A DNA stretch of 64,000 bases, from contig NZ_RPHB01000005.1 of the NCBI RefSeq assembly GCF_019343195.1, positions 423,690 to 487,689 on the forward strand, written 5' to 3'. Under the pieces are notes generated by a model that saw nothing but the letters and a program-made list of their open reading frames with translations, did not search any database and was not told where the DNA came from. The DNA comes from Arthrospiribacter ruber (GTDB lineage: Bacteria; Bacteroidota; Bacteroidia; Cytophagales; Cyclobacteriaceae). This document shows, one piece after another, positions 8,401-15,759 of the stretch. How positions within the stretch are numbered: position 1 is the first letter of the stretch; the number at the start of each line of letters is the position of its first letter. The position numbers and the translations under genes are program-made.

Positions 8401-9843
8401 GAAGTAGACCTCCTAACGGGCCGCAATTTTTGGTCAGTGATCACCTGTGAAATCATTGAGGTACCGGCAAATTTTATTCCCACATTAGAAGCCGGCATTA
8501 ACTTATATAAAGAAGGCCCCTCCAGAGAACAACTCCATAAGGCTGTTACAGATTGTATCGATAAGGGAATTCCATTCGATCTTGAAGTGACATTGATCAC
8601 ATTTACAGGCAAAGAAAAATGGGTAAGGGTAATAGGAAAAGCAGAAAGAGAGGCCGGACAAATTGTTAAAATCTCGGGAAGTATTCAGGATATTTCTGAA
8701 AGGAAAGTTGCGGAATTAGAATTGGTCAAATCCAATGAGCGCTTTGAAAAAGCCTCCATGGCTACCAATGATGCCATTTGGGATTATGATGTCAAAACTG
8801 ATTCACTTTACTGGACTGAGGGATATAGGGTTCTTTTTGGATATGATCCCCAAGTGGAAAATTCGATGCTAAGTGGTTGGATTGAAAAAATCCATCCAAG
8901 AGACATACTAAGAGTGTCCAACAGTTGGGAAGAAATCCTTAAGGACACTTCATCAGAGTTTTGGAAAGAAGAATACCGATACCTAAAGGCCGATGGTACA
9001 TACGCAAATGTAGAGGATAGAGGCTTGATAGTAAGGGATGAAAAAGGCGAAGCAGTCCGTATTGTAGGTGCCATGTCAGACATCACCCATAGAAAGGAAT
9101 ACGAGGCATCCCTTCAGCGTCTCAACAGAGACCTGAAGAAGCAAGCAAAGGCATTGGAAATATCAAATGCTGAACTGGAGCAGTTTGCTTATGTGGCTTC
9201 CCACGATTTACAGGAACCTCTCCGAATGGTCAGTTCATTTTTATTGCAATTGGAAAAAAAATACGGCAACAAACTCGATGAAAAAGCCAAACAATACATA
9301 CATTTTGCTGTGGATGGGGCAAAAAGAATGAGGCAGATCATTCTGGATCTATTGGATTTTTCCAGAGTAGGAAAAAACGAAGGAGATCAGGTCATGATAG
9401 ATCTCAATGAAGTGGTGGAAGAAGCACTGCTCATGCACCGAAAAAGCATAGAAGAGAAAAAAGCCCAAATCCATATAGACCATCTTCCTAAACTAAAAGG
9501 CTACAAAACTCCCTTCTTTCAGTTGTTTTATAACTTGATCAATAATGCTTTCAAATATTCAAATGATAACATTCCTCTCCAACTGTCCATAAAAGTAAAA
9601 GAACTCGATGATTGCTGGGAGTTTTCTGTTCAGGACAATGGAATTGGGATCGAAAAAGAATATTTTGACCGAATTTTCATTATTTTCCAGAGACTACATG
9701 GCAAGGACCAATACGGAGGCACCGGAATGGGCCTTAGTATAGTCAAGAAGCTGGTGGAGAATTTCAATGGTGAAGTCCGTGTAGAGTCCGAATATGGCAA
9801 GGGCAGTACCTTCTATTTCTCCCATCCAAAAAACAATACATGA
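5452..9843 (+). CDS. Multi-PAS/GAF sensor histidine kinase with a degenerate CheB-like N-terminus
   Basis: A 1463-residue soluble kinase without membrane segments. Residues about 1-185 resemble a CheB methylesterase domain with lost catalytic residues (KKGTVYYSL, ILAVVLRGH, AYILAEEAG). Seven PAS folds follow at about 195-310, 305-430, 434-560, 558-680, 852-970, 969-1090 and 1093-1215, with a GAF domain at about 685-850. A short coiled coil leads to a Cph1-type HisKA with phosphoacceptor His1251 (ASHDLQEPLR) and an HATPase domain with N box (INNAFKYSN), DNGIGIEKEYF and GGTGMGLSIV. There is no receiver domain, so phosphate should go to a separate regulator; the Rcp1-like receiver at 11212 is the best partner. 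The stop overlaps the next kinase start by 4 nt. Confidence 0.9.
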   Translation: MARWSQDTSFITFIHYSKGRLSDLIDLVVSLKKCKNQYFFLNQPISSSEQTNLSKNLGDAGELDFQPFNHDSIPKKGTVYYSLKSTSDSPHLTLPSEKFIHEVEKNQILKNIKILAVVLRGHTKKLIPKLSFLKTKNAYILAEEAGEEAFEDNLSIQTDLADAILERSEISNHLKKIFQGKFKTPIFSKLDSNFTQELIDNLQGVFFVFDQNGKMLLWNKKVNEVTGNSDEEIAVMDATSCFPENERKKVTSEIQIALLHGQSSLEANILHKNGTLKPHFFKASFIHFQNQPCLYGVGVDLTEQKQNLFEISMMLNNTDEAFLLIDRSLKIISSNKRFQEQYREFFGKNVVKFDSILNYTNPAKRTQLAEMYHQVLEGETFVTETQVTNKQGKSLIYEFTHKPAKNEIGDILGIFLSAKDVTFERKAKRQIQESEKKFKTLVQEGSDLIAVVDFEGKYKFISPNHETYLGFTTEEMVELTAFDLIHPDDITRVKSKFQILSQTKRVTSHPYRVKHKAFGYRWIQSTATNLFEDPNIGGILVNSTDITDLVFTQKELEKSNELFHFIQKATKEAIFDWDIINDDFTWGEGFEKLFGHDYKNRVFRIADWLALIHPADANKEEARWNAFMERSDQVQWTNEFRFLDSKGTYQFVEEVAYLVRDKEGNPIRMIGSLREQSHKKVALIKNNFLAEIGQFFKDGYKTKSILEKVLNYIVEMSESTLGEIWLVNHSRESIKLFTFYDGNDSLKSFYHQTGTKLEFSSGEGLPGLVWQNKCNYKWQVKSGTTEFKRIDALKVLKVTQITSIPLFNNNEIIGVILLGNKNKASQEFYYQVYFSHLEYYLGAEIIRKQQQEELTEFFINSPDILAIADSSGYFRKVNPSFCKLLGFSDKELTEKPFVDFLHPDDLNTTNKEYRETISGLRQADNFVNRYRTFKGDYKWISWKSSKLFGDDGVAYAFGRDVTDRVKLNLLLEDSNRLAKLGSWEVDLLTGRNFWSVITCEIIEVPANFIPTLEAGINLYKEGPSREQLHKAVTDCIDKGIPFDLEVTLITFTGKEKWVRVIGKAEREAGQIVKISGSIQDISERKVAELELVKSNERFEKASMATNDAIWDYDVKTDSLYWTEGYRVLFGYDPQVENSMLSGWIEKIHPRDILRVSNSWEEILKDTSSEFWKEEYRYLKADGTYANVEDRGLIVRDEKGEAVRIVGAMSDITHRKEYEASLQRLNRDLKKQAKALEISNAELEQFAYVASHDLQEPLRMVSSFLLQLEKKYGNKLDEKAKQYIHFAVDGAKRMRQIILDLLDFSRVGKNEGDQVMIDLNEVVEEALLMHRKSIEEKKAQIHIDHLPKLKGYKTPFFQLFYNLINNAFKYSNDNIPLQLSIKVKELDDCWEFSVQDNGIGIEKEYFDRIFIIFQRLHGKDQYGGTGMGLSIVKKLVENFNGEVRVESEYGKGSTFYFSHPKNNT

Positions 9844-11189
9844 ACATTTGGAAAAGATATACCGGACTGATCAAAAGAAACCTGGGCGTTCAATCAGAGG
9901 GATGGGATACTACTTTACAATGGAGATCGGTTCTGACCTATTATTCATTGGTTTTTATTATTCCGCTTTCATTGATTGCCTATATTCCGGGGGTGTTTTT
10001 CGCCATACAGGAGAATTATCCCAGTGTCGTTCTCATTGACAGCATAGCTTTAAGCTTGGTCTTACTTTCAGGTTTTTCACCTCGGATTTCACTTGCTGCC
10101 AGAAATTTCATGTTTATAGCTGCGCTCTACACTGTAGGGGTTGGACTACTCTTTATCATTGGGCTTTCAGGGCCGGGATTTTTGTATATGTTGGCGGCAT
10201 CGGTTTTTTGCACCATTATTTTCCCCGTAAAGTATGCATATTACCCTGCCTTTATCAACTTGCTGATTTCTGTAATTTTCGCCTTTCTCATCACTTTAGA
10301 GATAATGATTTGGAAAGATGAGCCCATCCACAATATTCCACAGTTTATCACTGTAGCTTCAAACCTTGTATTTCTTGGCTTTTTTATATCTGCATTATTC
10401 CCAAAGGTTTTTGACCTTTTAGAAAAATCCATCAATAATGAAAGAAAATTAAAAACGACTTTAGATCAAAAAAACGCCGACTTGGAGAAAGCACTTAAAG
10501 TGGTGGAAAATAAACATGCCGAATTGGAAACATTTGCGTATTCTGCCTCACATGATCTGCAGGAACCTTTGAGGATGATTACAGGATTTTTGAGGCAGCT
10601 CGAAAAGCACAATTATGAGCAATTGGATGAAAAAGGGAAGCAATACATCTATTTTGCTAGTGACGGAGCCGCAAGGATGAAAGAAATGATTACCGGTCTT
10701 TTGGAATACTCAAGAGTAGGAAGATTTGATGGAAAGAAATCCATAATAGATGTAGGTATGCTGGTAAAAGAATCTGTGAAAATATTCAATGAATCTATCC
10801 ATGAAAAAAATGCTGAAGTCATCATACATCCACTTCCGGTAGTTGAAAGTTATGCGGTTCCGCTTTCTCAGATTTTCCACAATCTTATAGGCAATGCGCT
10901 CAAGTACAGGCATCCCGAAAGAACTCCAAGGATTGAAGTTTCCTGCGCAGAATCCGAAGACTCCTGGATCTTTTCTGTGAAAGATAATGGAATAGGAATC
11001 AGACCAGAGGACCAATCCAGAATTTTCAATCTTTTCCAAAAACTACATCACAAAAAAGATTTTGAAGGACAAGGAATAGGTCTGGCTATTGTAAAAAAAT
11101 GTGTGGAAAACCTGGGCGGCAAAATAATTTTGGAGTCAGATGTCCGAAATGGGACTAATTTTTCTTTTTCTTTAACTAAAAATCTGTGA
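9840..11189 (+). CDS. Membrane sensor histidine kinase (Cph1-type HisKA)
   Basis: A 449-residue kinase starting in an ATGA overlap with the PAS kinase, so translation is coupled. Residues about 30-190 hold six predicted membrane segments without a recognisable extracellular domain, resembling MASE-like input modules. A coiled coil follows, then HisKA with His238 (SASHDLQEPLRM) and HATPase (GNALKYRHP, DNGIGIRPEDQ, GQGIGLAIVKK). Its kinase core is closely similar to that of the preceding gene, including the FAY.ASHDLQEPLRM block, so the two probably arose by duplication and may share the downstream receiver proteins. The signal is unknown; it could be membrane-associated or a small hydrophobic ligand. 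Confidence 0.9.
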   Translation: MNIWKRYTGLIKRNLGVQSEGWDTTLQWRSVLTYYSLVFIIPLSLIAYIPGVFFAIQENYPSVVLIDSIALSLVLLSGFSPRISLAARNFMFIAALYTVGVGLLFIIGLSGPGFLYMLAASVFCTIIFPVKYAYYPAFINLLISVIFAFLITLEIMIWKDEPIHNIPQFITVASNLVFLGFFISALFPKVFDLLEKSINNERKLKTTLDQKNADLEKALKVVENKHAELETFAYSASHDLQEPLRMITGFLRQLEKHNYEQLDEKGKQYIYFASDGAARMKEMITGLLEYSRVGRFDGKKSIIDVGMLVKESVKIFNESIHEKNAEVIIHPLPVVESYAVPLSQIFHNLIGNALKYRHPERTPRIEVSCAESEDSWIFSVKDNGIGIRPEDQSRIFNLFQKLHHKKDFEGQGIGLAIVKKCVENLGGKIILESDVRNGTNFSFSLTKNL

Positions 11190-11211
11190 TATTGTAAAAA
11201 AACGTCTCCGA

Positions 11212-11613
11212 ATGAAAGACATGATTGTCCACATTTTATTGGCCGAAGACAATGATGGTGATATTCTGCTGACTTCGGAATTGATAGAGGAAAGTCCTTA
11301 TCAATGTCCCCTCACAGTAGTCAAAGATGGTGCGGCTGCAGTTGATTACTTGTTTAAAAAAGGTCCTTATAAAAATGCCCAAGTTCCCGACGTGATTTTT
11401 CTGGATATCAATATGCCCAAAAGAAGCGGATTGGAGGTGCTCAAGGCCGTAAAAAATGATCCGAAGTTGATGCATATTCCAACAGCCATTCTCACCACAT
11501 CATCCTCCACCAAAGATAAAATGGATGCACAAAAGTTGTCGGCAGATTTTTACTTTACCAAACCTCTCGAAGTCATAGACCTTGAAAAGGTAATCAAAAG
11601 CATCCGGAAGTAA
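11212..11613 (+). CDS. Single-domain response regulator (Rcp1-like)
   Basis: A 133-residue CheY-like receiver with no output domain. Acidic pocket EDNDGD, phosphoacceptor Asp in VIFLDINMPKRSG, the switch Thr in ILTTSSSTKD and Lys in FTKPLEV are all present. The Rcp1 subgroup pairs with phytochrome-type kinases carrying the SHDLQEPLR box, which is what the two upstream kinases have; it begins 22 nt after the second one. It most likely shuttles phosphate or acts by protein-protein contact. A close paralogue lies at 12945 on the other side of the MFS gene. Confidence 0.92.
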   Translation: MKDMIVHILLAEDNDGDILLTSELIEESPYQCPLTVVKDGAAAVDYLFKKGPYKNAQVPDVIFLDINMPKRSGLEVLKAVKNDPKLMHIPTAILTTSSSTKDKMDAQKLSADFYFTKPLEVIDLEKVIKSIRK

Positions 11614-11635
11614 GCTGTCGTCTATCGGTAAAGCA

Positions 11636-12832
11636 ATGCAATCCCAAAAAAGTACGCCTCCATATATCCTCTTCACTATCGTCATTTCCCAGTTCCTGTG
11701 TACTTCTCTTTGGTTTGCCGGAAACGCCATTTTACCTGAATTGGTGGCCAATTTCGGTCTAGCCCCAAGCTATCTGGGACACCTTACATCCGCTGTTCAG
11801 CTTGGTTTCATAAGCGGTACATTGCTCTTTGCCATCCTGACGCTGGCAGACCGATTTCCTCCTTCTTCTTTGTTCTTTTTATGCTCTGTTCTGGCCTCTG
11901 TCTGTAATTTCATTCTAAGTCTTGATACCCTTAATGCTATCACAGCTTTGACATCAAGGTTTGGTACTGGGTTTTTCCTAGCAGGAATCTATCCGGTAGG
12001 AATGAAAATCGCATCAGACTACTACCAAAAAGGCTTGGGAAAATCACTTGGATTATTGGTAGGGGCATTGGTAATGGGCACAGCTTTCCCACATTTCATC
12101 CGGTCATTTACTGCGGGACTAGAGTGGCATTACGTCGTCTACCTTACCAGTTTGGGTTCACTTATCGGGGGAACCTGTATGCTATTGTTTGTTCCCAATG
12201 GCCCCTATCGGAGCCCTTCCAAAGAATTCGATTTCAGTTTATTTATGACAGTATTCAAGGAATACAATTTCAGAAAAGCTGCTTTCGGCTATTTTGGACA
12301 TATGTGGGAATTATATGCTTTTTGGGCATTCCTTCCAGTTTTTCTTACAGCTTATAGTGATATACACGGCAGAGGGTTTGACCTTTCCTTTTGGTCTTTT
12401 GTGATCATCGCGGTTGGGGGGATTTCCTGCGCACTGGGGGGAATCCTTTCTGAAAGATCCAGTCCAAAGGCAATCGCCCAAACAGCATTGTTTCTTTCCG
12501 GCACATGCTGTTTCCTTTCTCCATTGATGTTTTGGCAACAATCACCTATTCTACTTTTAGTTTTTTTGGTTTTTTGGGGTACAGTAGTGACAGCTGATTC
12601 CCCTATGTTTTCCACTTTAGTCGCCCAAAGTGCCCCAGCCCAAAACAAAGGTACAGGCTTGACCATTGTCAATTGTATTGGCTTTGGGATTACCATCTTC
12701 AGCATACAGCTTTTGAATTGGGTTCAAACCGCAGTACATCCTATGTTTTTGTTGGTTACTTTGAGCATTGGCCCCATATTGGGTTTGGTTCATTTTATTA
12801 AATTCGGTAAGAGCATCAATAAAGGTAAGTGA
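11636..12832 (+). CDS. MFS transporter
   Basis: A 398-residue inner-membrane protein with about 12 hydrophobic segments and the major facilitator layout. It starts 22 nt after the receiver gene, so it is probably in the same transcript. No substrate-defining motif was recognised. The first loop after segment 2 has LADRFPPSSLF, a weak version of the family motif A (normally G-x-x-x-D-R-x-G-R). Insertion of a transporter inside a two-component cluster suggests that its expression, or its substrate, is connected to the phosphorelay, but this is inference only. Confidence 0.85.
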   Translation: MQSQKSTPPYILFTIVISQFLCTSLWFAGNAILPELVANFGLAPSYLGHLTSAVQLGFISGTLLFAILTLADRFPPSSLFFLCSVLASVCNFILSLDTLNAITALTSRFGTGFFLAGIYPVGMKIASDYYQKGLGKSLGLLVGALVMGTAFPHFIRSFTAGLEWHYVVYLTSLGSLIGGTCMLLFVPNGPYRSPSKEFDFSLFMTVFKEYNFRKAAFGYFGHMWELYAFWAFLPVFLTAYSDIHGRGFDLSFWSFVIIAVGGISCALGGILSERSSPKAIAQTALFLSGTCCFLSPLMFWQQSPILLLVFLVFWGTVVTADSPMFSTLVAQSAPAQNKGTGLTIVNCIGFGITIFSIQLLNWVQTAVHPMFLLVTLSIGPILGLVHFIKFGKSINKGK

Positions 12833-12944
12833 CTTTAATAAATAAGACTGAAGAAACCGGATTGATGAGATATGGCAAAATTTTCTACTAAAAGTATTTT
12901 AATATTCCATACAAAAATTGACATATTCTTTTATATTTACCACA

Positions 12945-13376
12945 ATGAATAAAGAAATACATATCCTGCTTGTCGAGGACAATGAGGGGGATATCCTACT
13001 CACTAAGGAGGCCTTAGACGAACGAAATATCAAAAACCAACTCAGTGTTGCCAGAGATGGTGAAGAGGCCCTGGATTTTATATATCAAAGGGGGAAATTT
13101 GAACATGTAAAAGAGCCTGATTTGGTTCTTTTGGACATCAACCTTCCCAAACTCAACGGCCATGAAGTGCTACAAACCATCAAATCTGACAAAAAATATA
13201 GGCACATCCCTGTCCTGATGCTTACCACGTCCTCATCATCAAAGGATATATTTGCATCTTATGACAAGCATGCCAATAGCTTTATCACCAAACCTTTAGA
13301 AGTCGACAGTTTTCAGGAGGCTATTGCCTCTATTGAAGAATTTTGGCTGAATACTGCCAAGTTACCTAAAGTCTAG
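12945..13376 (+). CDS. Single-domain response regulator, paralogue of the 11212 gene
   Basis: A 143-residue receiver domain. The frame extends to a TTG nine codons upstream, but the ATG at 12945 starts directly before the family N-terminus (NKEIHILLVEDNEGD), so it is preferred. Phosphoacceptor Asp sits in LVLLDINLPKLNG, with Thr in MLTTSSSSKD and Lys in ITKPLEV. It shares most conserved positions with the Rcp1-like gene at 11212, including the EDN.GDILLT and TKPLEV blocks. It has its own 112-bp upstream spacer and is followed 5 nt later by the receiver-PAS gene, so those two form an operon. Confidence 0.9.
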   Translation: MNKEIHILLVEDNEGDILLTKEALDERNIKNQLSVARDGEEALDFIYQRGKFEHVKEPDLVLLDINLPKLNGHEVLQTIKSDKKYRHIPVLMLTTSSSSKDIFASYDKHANSFITKPLEVDSFQEAIASIEEFWLNTAKLPKV

Positions 13377-13381
13377 TACCA

Positions 13382-14398
13382 ATGAAGAAAGATTCATCAG
13401 ATTATCATATTCTGGTGATCGAGGACAATCTGGGTGATTTTATGTTAGTTCAGGATTACCTGGAAGAGTTGATAGCCCGCCCTCAGGTCGACCATTGCCA
13501 AAGCTTCAAGGAAGCCAAATCCTTATTGGCATCAACTTCCAAACAATATGACGTGGTATTGCTTGATCTTAGTCTTCCCGATAAAAGCGGTGAAGACCTT
13601 ATCACAGAAACAGTCAAATTGGCCAGAAAAAATCCACTCATCGTACTGACAGGTTATACGGATGCATCTTTTGCCTTAAAAAGTCTATCTCTTGGTGTTT
13701 CAGACTATTTACTCAAAGACGAGCTGAATGCCACAACTCTTTTTAAATCCATCACCTACAATATAGAACGACATAAAAACCTGAAACGAATCCAGCTTAC
13801 TGAACAAAGGTACACTGAGCTTTTTCAGCTCAGTCCGCAGCCTATGTATATTTTTGATGAGGATTCTTTGAAATTTTTACAAGTAAATGAGGCTACTATC
13901 AGGACATACGGTTATAGTCGGGAGGAATTTCTGAAAATGGATATCTTACATATCAGAAACCCTGAAGAAAAAGGTAGAATTCTGGATACCTTAAAAAAAT
14001 CTTCAAGCAACGGACATAAGGGTGAATTTATGGGAATTTATGAACATCTGAAAAAGGATGGAACTCCTATTACTGTAGAAATTCACTCAAACCTAATTGA
14101 ATTTGAAGGAAAGAAAGCACGGCTTATAATTGCCAACGATATCACATTGAAAATCAGATATCTAAATGCCATTGAGCAACAAAATGCCAAACTACGGGAG
14201 ATTGCATGGATACAATCCCACGTAGTCAGGGCACCTTTGGCCCGAATGATGGGGCTCATAGACCTGATCAAAAGCAATAAAGACAATGCTTCAGAAAATG
14301 GAGAGTTTTTGGACTATGTAATTGCTTCTGCTCAGGAAGTAGATAAGATTATCCGGGAAATTTCAGAAAAATCCAGTGAAATCGATGCGGGTCTTTAG
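13382..14398 (+). CDS. Receiver-PAS protein with an orphan DHp-like C-terminus
   Basis: A 338-residue cytoplasmic protein. Receiver domain at about 7-125 (VIEDNLGDFM, Asp in VVLLDLSLPDKSG, Lys in YLLKDEL), PAS domain at about 145-255 (LFQLSPQPMYIFDEDSLK), then one helical segment with QSHVVRAPLARMMGLIDL around His280. That box looks like the phosphoacceptor helix of a kinase, but no ATPase domain follows and the gene stops normally. Known Bacteroidota proteins end this way; it may be a phosphotransfer or dimerisation element receiving phosphate from the kinases at 5452 and 9840. It starts 5 nt after the preceding receiver gene. Confidence 0.85.
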   Translation: MKKDSSDYHILVIEDNLGDFMLVQDYLEELIARPQVDHCQSFKEAKSLLASTSKQYDVVLLDLSLPDKSGEDLITETVKLARKNPLIVLTGYTDASFALKSLSLGVSDYLLKDELNATTLFKSITYNIERHKNLKRIQLTEQRYTELFQLSPQPMYIFDEDSLKFLQVNEATIRTYGYSREEFLKMDILHIRNPEEKGRILDTLKKSSSNGHKGEFMGIYEHLKKDGTPITVEIHSNLIEFEGKKARLIIANDITLKIRYLNAIEQQNAKLREIAWIQSHVVRAPLARMMGLIDLIKSNKDNASENGEFLDYVIASAQEVDKIIREISEKSSEIDAGL

Positions 14399-14414
14399 CA
14401 TACCGATCATATCA

Positions 14415-15545
14415 TTATACCAAGTCCAACTTTACTTTATTTCCGGAAGACACCGCCAGCATAATGGCATCAATGATTTTCATGTCCTTTAATCCTTCCT
14501 GTCCATCTACCGGGATCTCAGGTTCCATGTCATCATGAATGATGGCGGCCATTTGATCCATCTGAGTAGTTTGATGCGTCACATGGGGCTTGGTAATGTC
14601 ACCTTCATGGGATTTAGCTTTTATGGGCCCATATCCAGTAGACGGTTGCATTTCTACAAAACCCTTTTCTCCATTGAGAAAAAATTTATCCAAATAATTC
14701 ATATTGTAGGTTGATAGACAAGAAGCAATGGCACCACTTGGAAATCCCATTTGGAAAGTAATTGTTTCGTCTACCCCCTCTTTAAATTTTACCGGATCTG
14801 TTTTCACCTCTTGGGCAGTGACCCAAATAGGCTCCTCCCCTACCATGTACCGGGCACCGTTGATGGCATAAATTCCTATATCCATCATGGCTCCTCCACC
14901 TGCAAGGTCTTTATCCAGTCTCCATTGATTTGGATCTCCTATTCTAAATCCGCTAAGCCCCTGAAAGAAACGTATATCTCCCAACTCACCTTCTTTTCGC
15001 ATTCGGACAGCATTGAGTGTATTCGCCTCAAAGTGCATTCTGTATCCTATCAGCAACTTTACTCCTGCCTTTTCGCAAGCTTCAACCATTTCACGCCCCT
15101 CTTTTGCATTAATGGACATTGGCTTTTCACATATGACATGTTTTCCGGCTGCGGCTACCCTTAAGCATTGCCCATGATGCTGGGCATTGGGGGTGATGAT
15201 GTAGACGGCATCTATTTCCGGGTTGTCCTTGATCGCATCAAAATTCTCATAGTTGTACCTGCTGTTTTCTGGCACATTGTATTCAGCTCCCCAAGACTCC
15301 AGCTTTGAAGGAGTGCCTGAGATCAGTCCAGTGATTTTGGCTCTTTTGCAGTCTTGCATGGCTTTGGCGACTCTGTCGGCATAACTTCCAAGCCCCATTA
15401 GAGCGACTTTTAAAACTGGACCATCTGGCACTTGGGAAATGTAAGGTTTCGGCATGGCTTGAAGAATACCCGTTTGACTTAAAGCTAATGGCAAAATCCC
15501 CGCACTCATTGTCAGATGCTGCAAAAATGTTCTTCTTGATTTCAT
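14415..15545 (-). CDS. Tat-exported Gfo/Idh/MocA family oxidoreductase
   Basis: A 376-residue NAD(P)-dependent sugar oxidoreductase. The N-terminus (MKSRRTFLQHLTMSAGILP) has a twin-arginine signal, as in glucose-fructose oxidoreductase, which is exported folded with its cofactor. The nucleotide-binding motif is VALMGLGSYADR near residue 48, and the catalytic-region EKP is in CEKPMSINAKEG. The C-terminal GFO fold includes GGGAMMDIGIYAINGARY. Substrate unknown; related exported enzymes work on hexoses or modified sugars. It faces away from the TPR kinase gene across a 214-bp divergent spacer and converges on the receiver-PAS gene 16 bp away. Confidence 0.9.
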   Translation of the reverse strand: MKSRRTFLQHLTMSAGILPLALSQTGILQAMPKPYISQVPDGPVLKVALMGLGSYADRVAKAMQDCKRAKITGLISGTPSKLESWGAEYNVPENSRYNYENFDAIKDNPEIDAVYIITPNAQHHGQCLRVAAAGKHVICEKPMSINAKEGREMVEACEKAGVKLLIGYRMHFEANTLNAVRMRKEGELGDIRFFQGLSGFRIGDPNQWRLDKDLAGGGAMMDIGIYAINGARYMVGEEPIWVTAQEVKTDPVKFKEGVDETITFQMGFPSGAIASCLSTYNMNYLDKFFLNGEKGFVEMQPSTGYGPIKAKSHEGDITKPHVTHQTTQMDQMAAIIHDDMEPEIPVDGQEGLKDMKIIDAIMLAVSSGNKVKLDLV

Positions 15546-15759
15546 GGTTGAATAAGGTTTATTGGTTTAGAGAAAACTTTTTAAAGGCATTAATATACTT
15601 ATTAAATATAAAATTCGGCATTGTTGATTTCAGTATATCTGAATAAAATCAAATATGCCTGAATCAAAAATTCATAGAAAAAACTTAATTTTCTCAGCAT
15701 ATTATACATATATTGAGAATTAAAGCCCATTATTTAAATCTAATCCATCTCAAAGTTGT
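15546..15759. promoter_or_regulatory. Divergent promoter region between oxidoreductase and TPR kinase genes
   Basis: This 214-bp AT-rich spacer must carry both promoters. It holds a short dyad, TTCAG-TATAT-CTGAA at 15629-15643, and a looser pair TTCTCA/TGAGAA around 15692-15720. No exact TAnnTTTG box with a good spacing partner was found. The dyads are possible operators. Confidence 0.4.
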
